Shown one piece after another: positions 17,632 to 25,717 of a stretch of DNA of 64,000 nt. The notes beneath the pieces are model-generated. The model did no database searches. It had not been told where the DNA came from and was given only the letters and a program-made list of their open reading frames with translations. The stretch comes from CAYMUL01 sp964393605. GTDB taxonomy: Bacteria; Bacteroidota; Ignavibacteria; Ignavibacteriales; Ignavibacteriaceae. The stretch lies in contig CAYMUL010000016.1 in assembly GCA_964393605.1 (NCBI GenBank), positions 1 to 64,000 on the forward strand. Reading direction: 5' to 3'. Numbering within the stretch: position 1 is the first letter of the stretch; the number at the start of each line of letters is the position of its first letter. The translations under genes were made by a program, and so were the position numbers.

Positions 17632-18769
17632 AAAAAATAGAAGAACGATTATCGGAATTCTTGGCGGCGGACAGCTTGCACGCATGTCATTATTGGCGGC
17701 GCAACGCATCGGGTTTGACGTTGCTATTCTTGAAAAACAAAGAAATTCTCCCGCGGGGCAGTTAACAAAACATGAATTTGTCGGTTGGGTTGATGATGAA
17801 AATATTTTTAATGACTTCATTGCGGCGAGCGATATCATCACACTTGAAAATGAATTCATTGATTCATCTTATCTTAAAAAAATTGAATTGATGAATAAAA
17901 TGGTTTTGCCGACTTCAAAAACAATCGGATTAATTCAGGATAAACTGACGCAAAAGAAAACATTGAAACGGGCTGGCTTGCCGGTTGCGGATTTCACTGA
18001 GTTGAATTCATATTCAAACTACAAACAGATTGCAAAAAAAATTGGCGGTAAGTTTCTAATCAAAACCAGAAAAATGGGTTACGACGGTTACGGCAATTTT
18101 TCCGTTTCGAGCGAAGATGATTTCCAATTTGGAGTGAAAAAACTTTCGGAGCGAAATTCTTTATTAATGGCGGAAGAATTTGTTTCATTCAAAAAAGAAC
18201 TTGCAATAATGGTTGCGCGAACAAAAAACGAAACTGCTGTTTATCCTGTAGTTGAGACGATTCAAGAGAATCATATTTGTAAAATTATTTTGGCACCGGC
18301 ACAAATTCCATCGCGTAAAATAAATGAAGCGAAAGAGATCGCGGTTGCCGCAGTTGAAGCGGTTCACGGGTTTGGAATTTTCGGTATTGAATTTTTTTAT
18401 ACAGATGATGATAAAATTCTCATCAACGAAATGGCGCCGCGTCCGCACAATAGCGGTCATTATTCAATTGATGCATGCATTACTTCACAATTTGAAAATC
18501 ATATTCGCGCACTACTAAACCTTCCTCTTGGATCAACTGCGATGAAACAAAAATTTGCGGTGATGATAAATCTTCTCGGGAAGAGAAATGGCACCGGTGT
18601 AATTCAAAATTACAATACGACTTTTGAGAAAAATGATTTTCATCTTCATATTTATAATAAAGAAGAATCGCGCATCGGGAGGAAGATGGGACATATTACA
18701 ATGACAGGAAATAACCTTAACTTAATCTTAAGAAAAATAAAATCTATTGATAAACAAATCGAGTTATAA
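17621..18769 (+). CDS. purK: 5-(carboxyamino)imidazole ribonucleotide synthase
   Basis: ATP-grasp enzyme that converts AIR, bicarbonate and ATP to N5-CAIR in purine synthesis. It has the N-terminal GILGGGQLARMSLLAAQRIG, the ATP-grasp region FLIKTRKMGYDGYGNF, and the metal-binding end IFGIEFFYTDDDKILINEMAPRPHNSGH with the PurK-typical APRPHNSGH. It is full length (382 residues). It overlaps comEC by 11 bp and is followed by purE 2 bp after its stop, so the PurK product is made beside its mutase. Confidence 0.96.
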   Translation: MLIKKNRRTIIGILGGGQLARMSLLAAQRIGFDVAILEKQRNSPAGQLTKHEFVGWVDDENIFNDFIAASDIITLENEFIDSSYLKKIELMNKMVLPTSKTIGLIQDKLTQKKTLKRAGLPVADFTELNSYSNYKQIAKKIGGKFLIKTRKMGYDGYGNFSVSSEDDFQFGVKKLSERNSLLMAEEFVSFKKELAIMVARTKNETAVYPVVETIQENHICKIILAPAQIPSRKINEAKEIAVAAVEAVHGFGIFGIEFFYTDDDKILINEMAPRPHNSGHYSIDACITSQFENHIRALLNLPLGSTAMKQKFAVMINLLGKRNGTGVIQNYNTTFEKNDFHLHIYNKEESRIGRKMGHITMTGNNLNLILRKIKSIDKQIEL

Positions 18770-18771
18770 CA

Positions 18772-19281
18772 ATGAGCAATAAAATTTTAGTAGGAATAAT
18801 AATGGGAAGCGATTCCGATCTTCCTGTGATGAAAGAAGCGGTGGAAATATTAAATGAGTTTGAAGTTGCGCATGAAGTAAAAATAGTTTCTGCGCATCGC
18901 ACTCCTAATTTGATGGCGAAGTATGCAAGTAGTGCGCACAAAAAAGGAATCAAAGTTATAATTGCAGGCGCAGGAGGCGCGGCTCATCTTCCCGGAATGA
19001 CTGCGGCTCATACTCCTCTACCGGTTATCGGAGTTCCCGTAAAATCTAAATCGCTTGAAGGATTAGATTCGCTTTTATCAATAGTGCAAATGCCCGGAGG
19101 GGTTCCGGTTGCGACTGTTGCAATCAATCAAGCAAAGAATGCAGGGTTACTTGCAGTCGAAATTCTTGCAACGAGTAACGATGCACTTCTTGCAAAAGTG
19201 ATAAAATATAAGAAAAAACTTGAATCGGAATCATTGCGGAAGTCAAAAAATATTTTCACCAAAAAAGAAAATAATTCTTGA
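18772..19281 (+). CDS. purE: N5-carboxyaminoimidazole ribonucleotide mutase
   Basis: Class I PurE that isomerises N5-CAIR to CAIR. Active-site motifs are IIMGSDSDLPVM, KIVSAHRTP and IIAGAGGAAHLPGMTAAHT, followed by GLDSLLSIVQMPGGVPVATV. At 169 residues it is normal. It is the last gene of the prmC-to-purE run; a promoter for the next gene begins inside its stop codon. Confidence 0.96.
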   Translation: MSNKILVGIIMGSDSDLPVMKEAVEILNEFEVAHEVKIVSAHRTPNLMAKYASSAHKKGIKVIIAGAGGAAHLPGMTAAHTPLPVIGVPVKSKSLEGLDSLLSIVQMPGGVPVATVAINQAKNAGLLAVEILATSNDALLAKVIKYKKKLESESLRKSKNIFTKKENNS

Positions 19282-19306
19282 CATACTACTAAAAATGTTT
19301 TAATGT
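19278..19306 (+). promoter_or_regulatory. Sigma-70-like promoter before the T9SS gene at 19399
   Basis: TTGACA (19278-19283) overlaps the purE stop. After a 17-base spacer comes TAATGT (19301-19306). This leaves a ~85-base leader with TAAC repeats and an AGAGGA ribosome site before the ATG at 19399. It is the best consensus-like promoter I see in the window. Confidence 0.55.
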
Positions 19307-19398
19307 TGCCCATGCAAAAGTGAGTAATTTGATTTTACTAAAAATTTGAATTTTAATAACTAACTAACTAATTCATTAATTAATCAGAGGATAATCCT

Positions 19399-20844
19399 AT
19401 GAAAAAAACAACACCTTTTCTTTTAGTTGTATTCTTCATGTTGCTCGTAGTTTCAAATACGTTCGGACAAGACAGAACACCTATTTACGATTTCGATCCG
19501 CAGAATACTCAAGCAGTAACGGATACAACACCGCCGGTAACTTTTCCTTACCCGAGCATCTTCAACTTTAACTACGCCGCTATTGGTTCTCCAGGTATAA
19601 ACGGAGGAACGGTTGGTGCTATGTTTTTCAACGGTAAATACTATCTTAATAGATGGAATCTTACAACCCTTTATAAATATAATGGTGGTTTATTAGGACC
19701 GACAACTTTTTCTGATTCCACAACCTATGCCGGAACATTGAGAGACTTGACAACGGACGGAACTTATCTTTATGGAAGCCCGGCTACTGCAACTGTTTAT
19801 AAAATGGATGCAAACGGTGCTAATCTTGGAACGATCACTCTCGGCGGTGGTGCTGTTGGAAGAGCTCTCACATATTCTCCCGATGAAAACGCTTTCTTCG
19901 CTTCAAACTTTTCTGATGATATCAGAGTTTGCAATGCTACAACCGGTGCTCTAATTAGAACGTTGACCGGCACCGCTGCACTCGCCTCAAAGTATGGAAT
20001 GGCTTATTCAAATATCCTCCCCGATGGTCCAACTCTTTGGGTTTGGGGACAAGGATCAACTACAAACCCATACAACAATTTGTGGAAAGTTAATCCGCAA
20101 AGCGGCGCAGTCATTGCAACATATCAATTCGGTCCGCTTCCTGTTGTAGGTACTTCTGTTTCAGGAATTGCCGGCGGCGCAGAAGTTTGCAACGTTGGTG
20201 GTTCACTCGTACTTATTTTGAATTATCAAAACTATGCACTGCAAGGTTTCTTGATGGTTCCCGTTGTACCGGTTGAACTTTCTTCATTCACTGCATTCGC
20301 AGGCGATAACTCGGTTGAATTAAACTGGGAAACCGCAACCGAAACAAACAACCTCGGCTTCGAAGTTCAAAGATTAAAAGATAATGGCGAGTATGCTACT
20401 ATTGCTTTTGTCAGCGGTAATGGAACTTCTACAAATGCTCATTCATACTCTTTCATCGATCGTAATTTGAATTCAGGTAACTATAGTTACAGACTCAAAC
20501 AAGTCGATCTCGACGGAAGACATGAATATTCAAAGGTAGTTGAAATTGATGTTACCAATCTTCCAACAGAATTTTCTTTGGAACAAAACTTCCCGAATCC
20601 ATTTAACCCTGCAACAGTTATCAATGTAAATATTCCTGTTGAAAGCAAAGTTTCTTTGGTTGTATTTAATGCAATTGGACAAAGAGTTGCCGAATTGGCA
20701 AACGGAAATTTCGCTGCCGGAACTCATTCATTTGATTTCAGTGCTGCCGGTTTAAACTCCGGAATTTATTTCTACAATTTGATTGCAAACGGAAGCGACG
20801 GTTCGCAAATCAACACAACAAAGAAAATGATCTTAACGAAGTAA
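19399..20844 (+). CDS. T9SS-secreted protein with propeller-like repeats
   Basis: Residues 1-24 form a signal peptide ending NTFGQ. The middle (~50-290) has Gly/Thr-rich repeats with YLYGSP and AFFASNF strands, suggestive of a beta-propeller like those of SMP-30/NHL proteins. From ~293 a Bacteroidota-type linker domain begins with VPVELSSFTAFAGDNSVELN and contains NLGFEVQRL and YSYRLKQVDLDG, a fibronectin-like module common just before T9SS tails. The last ~85 residues are the sorting domain (LEQNFPNPFNPATVINVNI to TTKKMILTK). It has its own promoter and terminator. The function of the exported protein is unknown. Confidence 0.85.
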   Translation: MKKTTPFLLVVFFMLLVVSNTFGQDRTPIYDFDPQNTQAVTDTTPPVTFPYPSIFNFNYAAIGSPGINGGTVGAMFFNGKYYLNRWNLTTLYKYNGGLLGPTTFSDSTTYAGTLRDLTTDGTYLYGSPATATVYKMDANGANLGTITLGGGAVGRALTYSPDENAFFASNFSDDIRVCNATTGALIRTLTGTAALASKYGMAYSNILPDGPTLWVWGQGSTTNPYNNLWKVNPQSGAVIATYQFGPLPVVGTSVSGIAGGAEVCNVGGSLVLILNYQNYALQGFLMVPVVPVELSSFTAFAGDNSVELNWETATETNNLGFEVQRLKDNGEYATIAFVSGNGTSTNAHSYSFIDRNLNSGNYSYRLKQVDLDGRHEYSKVVEIDVTNLPTEFSLEQNFPNPFNPATVINVNIPVESKVSLVVFNAIGQRVAELANGNFAAGTHSFDFSAAGLNSGIYFYNLIANGSDGSQINTTKKMILTK

Positions 20845-20866
20845 TTTTTCTTTGTAATTTATTTTC

Positions 20867-20905
20867 AACCCTGTTTGACGAAATATGCGAACAGGGTTTT
20901 TTATT
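20867..20905 (+). terminator. Terminator after the T9SS gene
   Basis: AACCCTGTT (20867-20875) and AACAGGGTT (20890-20898) form a perfect 9-bp stem followed by a T-rich run. It covers the longest possible start of the next gene, which argues for that gene starting downstream. Confidence 0.88.
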
Positions 20906-20911
20906 TTATTA

Positions 20912-22720
20912 ATGATGAACTCAATTCAATACTCTATTCCAAAAATTTTTCTTATTACAATATTTATTTTTTCACATGCGTTGGGTCAACCGATGAGTAA
21001 ATCACCCGCATGGGCAAAGGGGATTGTGTGGTATCAAATTTTTCCCGAACGATTTGCAAACGGCGATTTGAGCAACGATCCCAAACCGGAAAAAGTTTTT
21101 ATCAATCAACAAAAGTTTCCCGAAGGTTGGGAAGTAACTCCGTGGACTTCAAACTGGTTTGAAGCGTCTGGGTGGGAAAAGAAACTCGGCGGCAGCGTCC
21201 GCGATCATCTTTTTTCCCGAAGGTATGGCGGCGATATTCAGGGAATAATTGATAGACTTGATTACATAAAAACGCTCGGAGTTGGCGGTATTTATTTAAA
21301 CCCTGTTTTTGAAGCAGTCTCCATGCACAAGTACGATGCGTCAATGTATCATCACATCGATCTAAATTTTGGTCCCGATCCCGAAGGAGATTTGAAAATT
21401 ATTTCGCAAGAAAATCCTTCCGACCCTACTACATGGAAATGGACTTCGGCGGATAAATTATTTTTAAAATTAGTTAAAGAAATTCACAAGCGAGGAATGA
21501 AAATAATTATCGACGGAGTTTTCAATCACACCGGAATTCAATTTTGGGCGTTTCAAGATATTATTAAGAAAAAAGAAAATTCGGTTTATAAAGATTGGTA
21601 CATCATAAAAGATTTTTATGCGAACAACACGCACGCCGGGCTTGATTATAAAGGGTGGTGGGATATTAAATCACTTCCCGAATTTAACCGCACAAAAGAA
21701 GATCTTCAAGTCGATGTAAAGAATCACATTTTGCAAATTACTAAACGATGGATGGATCCAAATGATGACGGCGATTGTATCGATGGTATCGATGGCTGGC
21801 GGCTCGATGTTGCGCGGGATGTGCCACTTGGCTTTTGGAGAGATTGGAATAATCTTGTAAAGTCAACAAATCCCGAAGCATTAATCATCGGCGAACTTTG
21901 GGAACTCTCCGCCGATTTTATTTCTCACGAAGGTGTATTCGATGCACTGATGAATTACAACTTTGCTTTTGCCGTGCATAAATATTTTATCAACAATGAA
22001 ATTGATACAAAAGAATTCATTAAACAATTAAAAGAAATTGATAAAACCTATCCCGATGAAAATATGGATTTGCTGCAAAACTTGCTTGGCTCGCATGACA
22101 TTGAGCGGTTGGTTTCATTAATTCAAAACCCCGGAAGAAATTTCGATCGTTACGGCGATGAAAAAAATATTGAATACGATCCTGCAAAACCCACACGAGA
22201 AGTATATCAAAAATCTAAACTGATAGTTGCATTCCAAATGTTGTATCGCGGCGCACCGATGATTTATTACGGCGATGAAATCGGAATGTGGGGCGCGGAT
22301 GATCCTCACTGCCGCAAACCAATGGTTTGGGATGACTTGAAATACGATGATGAAATCATCGATGAAGCATCGGGATTTGCGAAAGGGCGCGGAAAATATT
22401 CTGTTGAGCCGAATATTGAATTATTAAATTTCTACAAAGAAATTATTGCGCTGAGAAATTCGAACGAAGTGTTGAAACTCGGCAAAGTTGAATTTTTAGA
22501 AAACATGAGTGATGAAAAATCATTTGCATTTTTGCGTGTAGCACGCGATAGCAAAATATTGGTTGTGTTTAATCTTTCTAATCAATTGGTGCAAATGAAA
22601 ACAGGGTTTGAACAAGATGAAATGGGAGTTTTATACTCTTTAAATAATGCTAAGATAAATTTTAAAGAAAGCAGTTTAGAAATTTCCGCAAACAGTTTTG
22701 CGGTTATTTCGGTTAAATAA
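20912..22720 (+). CDS. Exported GH13 alpha-amylase-family glycosidase
   Basis: Alpha-glucan hydrolase. All four GH13 regions are present: IIIDGVFNHTG, GIDGWRLDVARD with the nucleophile Asp, ALIIGELWE with the acid/base Glu, and NLLGSHDIERL. The N-terminal part IVWYQIFPERFANGD and the GGDIQGIIDRLDYIKTLGV segment resemble neopullulanase/cyclomaltodextrinase-like enzymes. The start is ATG 20912 (or 20915), giving a hydrophobic signal segment ending FSHALGQ; an in-frame ATG at 20885 lies inside the preceding terminator hairpin. The product is probably periplasmic and degrades imported malto-oligosaccharides. It has no T9SS tail. Confidence 0.9.
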   Translation: MMNSIQYSIPKIFLITIFIFSHALGQPMSKSPAWAKGIVWYQIFPERFANGDLSNDPKPEKVFINQQKFPEGWEVTPWTSNWFEASGWEKKLGGSVRDHLFSRRYGGDIQGIIDRLDYIKTLGVGGIYLNPVFEAVSMHKYDASMYHHIDLNFGPDPEGDLKIISQENPSDPTTWKWTSADKLFLKLVKEIHKRGMKIIIDGVFNHTGIQFWAFQDIIKKKENSVYKDWYIIKDFYANNTHAGLDYKGWWDIKSLPEFNRTKEDLQVDVKNHILQITKRWMDPNDDGDCIDGIDGWRLDVARDVPLGFWRDWNNLVKSTNPEALIIGELWELSADFISHEGVFDALMNYNFAFAVHKYFINNEIDTKEFIKQLKEIDKTYPDENMDLLQNLLGSHDIERLVSLIQNPGRNFDRYGDEKNIEYDPAKPTREVYQKSKLIVAFQMLYRGAPMIYYGDEIGMWGADDPHCRKPMVWDDLKYDDEIIDEASGFAKGRGKYSVEPNIELLNFYKEIIALRNSNEVLKLGKVEFLENMSDEKSFAFLRVARDSKILVVFNLSNQLVQMKTGFEQDEMGVLYSLNNAKINFKESSLEISANSFAVISVK

Positions 22721-22894
22721 AAAATACAGTTCCGCGTTAATACCTTTAAGTTTAAATCAGACCACTAATGACAAAATATTTTTTTCAGTTCCTGCATACC
22801 CTTGTCAATTATGGCTAAAACAATTAATTGTAAAATGTTCAACTTTTGGTTTTGGTTCAAGAAGTAAAGGAAGATGAGAACAGTAAAGTGTGTC

Positions 22895-22998
22895 ATCCCT
22901 ACGGGATTTCGTGTTACATTCTCAATTTTGTTACCAACATATTTTCCCTAAAGGGAAAAATATTTTTATTATTGACATCCCGAAAGCTTTCGGGGATG
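22895..22998. repeat. Cluster of three short palindromes
   Basis: ATCCC-TAC-GGGAT lies at 22895-22907. An ATATTTTCCC/GGGAAAAATAT inverted repeat lies at 22939-22963. CATCCCGAAAGCTTTCGGGGATG lies at 22976-22998, nearly perfect with one extra G. These fill the 490-bp gene-free stretch 22721-23209, in which I see no credible gene. The first has the same TAC-loop design as palindromes at 36967-37205. Confidence 0.6.
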
Positions 22999-23067
22999 AA
23001 ATATTTTTTTCTATTTTGGAATGCTTTCATTACGAAAGTAAAAACAACAATTTGGTGAACATTTAAC
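22999..23067. repeat. Dispersed 69-bp repeat, copy A
   Basis: Aligns without gaps to 29746-29814, matching at 58 of 69 positions by hand count. Both copies are intergenic. The core GGAATGCT-TCATTAC-AAAGTA-AACAACAA is the best conserved part. It has no coding sense in the two copies. Confidence 0.65.
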
Positions 23068-23209
23068 TTTGGTTCTGGCTTGTCCAGGTTAGGAAGGAGA
23101 ATAGCCGAAAGAAATGGTAAAATCTTTGAAGCCAGAAAAAAGCTAACAATAACACAATACTTTTGTTTCCCAATTAAGAAACTTTTATTTTTGCAAAAAC
23201 GTTTTACAA

Positions 23210-23560
23210 TTGCAAACACCAAAATTCAACATTCTGTTTTTAGAAGAAGCTGCTGAGTTTCTCGACAACCTTGATGAAAAAATTAGGGACAAAATAATCT
23301 ACAACGTTACCAAAGCACGATTCTCAAATGATAAACAACTCTTCAAAAAGTTGACCAATGAAATTTGGGAATTCAGAACTCTTTTTAACAAAACGCATTA
23401 CCGACTTTTTGCATTTTGGGATAAATCAGTTAAAGACAACACAGTTGTAATTTCAACTCACGGACTAATTAAGAAAACAGATAAAACTCCATATACCGAC
23501 CTTGCAAAAGCAGAACGTTTGAGAAAAAAATATTTTGAAATTAAACATTCAACAAAATGA
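23210..23560 (+). CDS. RelE/ParE-superfamily toxin (HigB/Gp49-like)
   Basis: A 116-residue protein of the type II toxin fold, in families where the toxin cuts mRNA at the ribosome. Strand-helix features are FNILFLEEAAEFLDNLDEKI at the N-terminus, then KLTNEIWEFRTLFNKTHYRL, FAFWDKS and VVISTHGLIKKTDKTP, matching the Gp49-like HigB pattern (W-E-x-R and a late H-G-x-x-K-K). The start is a TTG at 23210-23212; no ATG is available in frame. It precedes and overlaps its antitoxin by 4 bp, the HigBA order (toxin first). The pair sits in repeat-rich DNA with no other gene nearby, as expected for a mobile module. Confidence 0.85.
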   Translation: MQTPKFNILFLEEAAEFLDNLDEKIRDKIIYNVTKARFSNDKQLFKKLTNEIWEFRTLFNKTHYRLFAFWDKSVKDNTVVISTHGLIKKTDKTPYTDLAKAERLRKKYFEIKHSTK

Positions 23561-23883
23561 AAAAAGAAATCTTAAAATCATATAGTTTAGAGGAAATAAC
23601 CGACAAGCATATCGGCAAGCGAGGAACACAAAAACGTGAAGCTTTCGAAAACGAGTTGCGGCTTGATTTACTTGGCGAAGCCATTAAACAAGTCCGACTA
23701 AAACGTAATCTGACTCAAGAAGAACTTGGGCAACTTGTTGGTGTGCAGAAAGCACAAATTTCAAAACTTGAAAACAGTTTAACAGATGCCAGATTTGAAA
23801 CTATCATAAAAGTATTTAAAGCTCTTAATGCTAAGATCAATTTCAATGTTGAATTGCTCGATCAGAATGTAAAGCTCGCATGA
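23557..23883 (+). CDS. XRE-family antitoxin (HigA-like)
   Basis: A helix-turn-helix protein that would neutralise the toxin encoded just upstream and repress the operon. Residues ~38-92 are an XRE/Cro HTH: LGEAIKQVRLKRNLTQEELG, then VQKAQISKLENS and FETIIKVFKALN. The N-terminal ~35 residues probably contact the toxin. The ATG overlaps the toxin stop (ATGA). An operator was not identified, though the A/T-rich palindromes upstream of 23210 are candidates. Confidence 0.88.
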   Translation: MKKEILKSYSLEEITDKHIGKRGTQKREAFENELRLDLLGEAIKQVRLKRNLTQEELGQLVGVQKAQISKLENSLTDARFETIIKVFKALNAKINFNVELLDQNVKLA

Positions 23884-24163
23884 CTAATGAGAAAAATCCT
23901 CATTAAAGATTTGTTTGTACATTCAGCAAAATCTTAAATTTTTTCTTTTTCGTTTTCCTCGACTCACCCAAACACTCTTTACTACATCCGCTTCAATAGA
24001 TGTCGCACTCATGTGCAAATAAGAAAATCAAATTTTAAAAGAAGTACATTCTACAAATACACAGCGCGTGTCAAGACTATTTCTTACTTGTAATACCTCG
24101 CTATTTATAAAACTCTCGAAATATTTTCTCTTCCTTTCCCCAACCTTTTTTTTATAGATTTAG

Positions 24164-24176
24164 TCCAACAATTGGA
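24164..24176. promoter_or_regulatory. Small dyad before the ECF sigma gene
   Basis: TCCAA-CAA-TTGGA lies 8 bases before the ATG at 24184 within AT-rich DNA. It could be an operator or an RNA hairpin masking the start. The rest of 23884-24183 shows no gene and no clear signal. Confidence 0.3.
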
Positions 24177-24183
24177 TTAAATA

Positions 24184-24759
24184 ATGAAAAACGAATTCGA
24201 ACTTATAAAATCAGCGCAAGGCGGAAACCATTCGGCATTTGAAGAGTTGGTTTATTCCGTTGATCGCCAAATTCTTTCGCTTGCATTAAAATATATGCAC
24301 GATGAAGATGATGCGAAGGATATTTATCAGGAAGTATTTATTAAAGCTTACAGACATCTGAATAAATTTAAGTTCGAAAGTAGTTTTGCAACCTGGATTT
24401 TTAGAATTACAGTTAACACTTGTTTAACACATCACGCACGGAAAAGAAAAAATATATATTCAATTGATGAACATCTCGAAGAAGAGAAATTGGATTTGCT
24501 GGAACGCGATAGAAATTTGCAGAGCAATGAAACTCCGGCTGAATCTTCCGAAAAGAAAGAAGTGATGGGATTGATCAAATCGAAGTTGGAAAAACTTTCT
24601 CCAAAACAAAAAATTGTTTTTACGATGAAACATCTTGAAGGATTTAAGATTAGAGAAATTGCGCAAGCATTAGAGTGCAAAGAAGGAACGGTGAAGAAAT
24701 ATCTTTTCGAAGCAGTTCACTTCTTAAAAAAAGAATTACAACCTTACAATATTTATTGA
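24184..24759 (+). CDS. ECF-subfamily RNA polymerase sigma factor
   Basis: RpoE-like sigma factor of 191 residues. Region 2 contains HDEDDAKDIYQEVFIKAYRH and FATWIFRITVNTCL (-10 recognition), and region 4 contains LSPKQKIVFTMKHLEGFKI and EIAQALECKEGTVKKYLF (-35 HTH). The next gene, 6 bp downstream, is a zinc-finger anti-sigma factor, so activity is probably controlled by sequestration at the inner membrane. The two genes behind encode exported beta-rich proteins, likely part of its regulon. Confidence 0.92.
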   Translation: MKNEFELIKSAQGGNHSAFEELVYSVDRQILSLALKYMHDEDDAKDIYQEVFIKAYRHLNKFKFESSFATWIFRITVNTCLTHHARKRKNIYSIDEHLEEEKLDLLERDRNLQSNETPAESSEKKEVMGLIKSKLEKLSPKQKIVFTMKHLEGFKIREIAQALECKEGTVKKYLFEAVHFLKKELQPYNIY

Positions 24760-24765
24760 GGCATT

Positions 24766-25707
24766 ATGAAAACACATGAAGAATTTAAAAATATTATCGA
24801 CCTCTGGCTTATTGATGAGTTAAACGAGAGCGAAAAAAACTCGTTGACGAATCATGTTAATAACTGTGCGGAGTGCAAAGAATTATTTCTCTCTAATGAA
24901 AAGCTGTTCGGTGCCGTGAATATTTTAAAAGCGAATAAAGTTTCCGAGGAGCTTGTTACATCGGCTCGAATGGAGTTTCGTTCTTTGCTTCGCCACGAAA
25001 GAAACAAAAGAAATATCCTAAAAGATATTTTCGAAAAGATAAAGTCTGCTTTGTTTGCGCGACCGATGCAGTTGGCTTACACATTCGGGATTTTAGCTGT
25101 CGGTTTTATTATCGGTATTATGGTTCAAGGACCATCGCAAAACGTAACTCAAAATTATTCTTCGGAAGATTTTCTCTCCGAATTGTTGAAAGAGAATGTC
25201 GCGTTTCAAAACATCAATATACTTTCCAAGAATGACAACACCGACGAATATGAATTTCAATTCGATGCAGTGAAGAGGATAACCTTGAGCGGCGAAAAAA
25301 ATGAAGAGATGATTCAAAAACTTTTGATCTATTCTATTCAAAATGAATCCAACCCCGGCACCCGCTTAAATTCGATTAACTTAATCCGCGAGAAGAATAA
25401 TCTTACCGTTGACGATGAAATAAAAGCAGTTCTTATCGCAACAGTTAAAAGCGATTCAAACTCCGGCGTCAGAAGAGAAGCGTTGAAACTTCTTTCCGAA
25501 ATCCCTTTCGATGAAGATTTAAAGAGTGCGTTTCTCTTTGTGTTGACGCACGATGATAACTCCGGTTTAAGAATTGATGCAATGCGCAGTTTGGCGAATG
25601 CATACAAAGCAGGAAAAATCAAAGATGAAAAATTCAAAGAAAACTTGAACGAAAAAATTCAATCGGAAGAAAATTCTTACATAAAAATTTTAGCAACCTC
25701 TTTATAA
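24766..25707 (+). CDS. Membrane anti-sigma factor with zinc finger and C-terminal HEAT-like repeats
   Basis: Residues 1-~60 are a ZAS-type anti-sigma domain with H-x3-C-x2-C (His30, Cys34, Cys37 in NHVNNCAECKELF). A single membrane helix follows (~103-124, LAYTFGILAVGFIIGIMVQG). The extracytoplasmic part (~130-313) has helical repeats with the recurring pattern NPGTRLNSINLIRE, NSGVRREALKLLSE and NSGLRIDAMRSLAN, which looks like HEAT/PBS-lyase repeats. A repeat domain outside the membrane is a plausible sensor for an envelope protein. Topology is inferred from the single helix. It sits between the sigma factor and the DUF4097 gene. Confidence 0.85.
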   Translation: MKTHEEFKNIIDLWLIDELNESEKNSLTNHVNNCAECKELFLSNEKLFGAVNILKANKVSEELVTSARMEFRSLLRHERNKRNILKDIFEKIKSALFARPMQLAYTFGILAVGFIIGIMVQGPSQNVTQNYSSEDFLSELLKENVAFQNINILSKNDNTDEYEFQFDAVKRITLSGEKNEEMIQKLLIYSIQNESNPGTRLNSINLIREKNNLTVDDEIKAVLIATVKSDSNSGVRREALKLLSEIPFDEDLKSAFLFVLTHDDNSGLRIDAMRSLANAYKAGKIKDEKFKENLNEKIQSEENSYIKILATSL

Positions 25708-25717
25708 GGAAGTAGAA

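Noticed and set aside
22846..23058. 70-residue frame in the repeat region before the toxin gene
   Set aside because: It runs through palindromes and the dispersed repeat and is not protein-like; no start signal.
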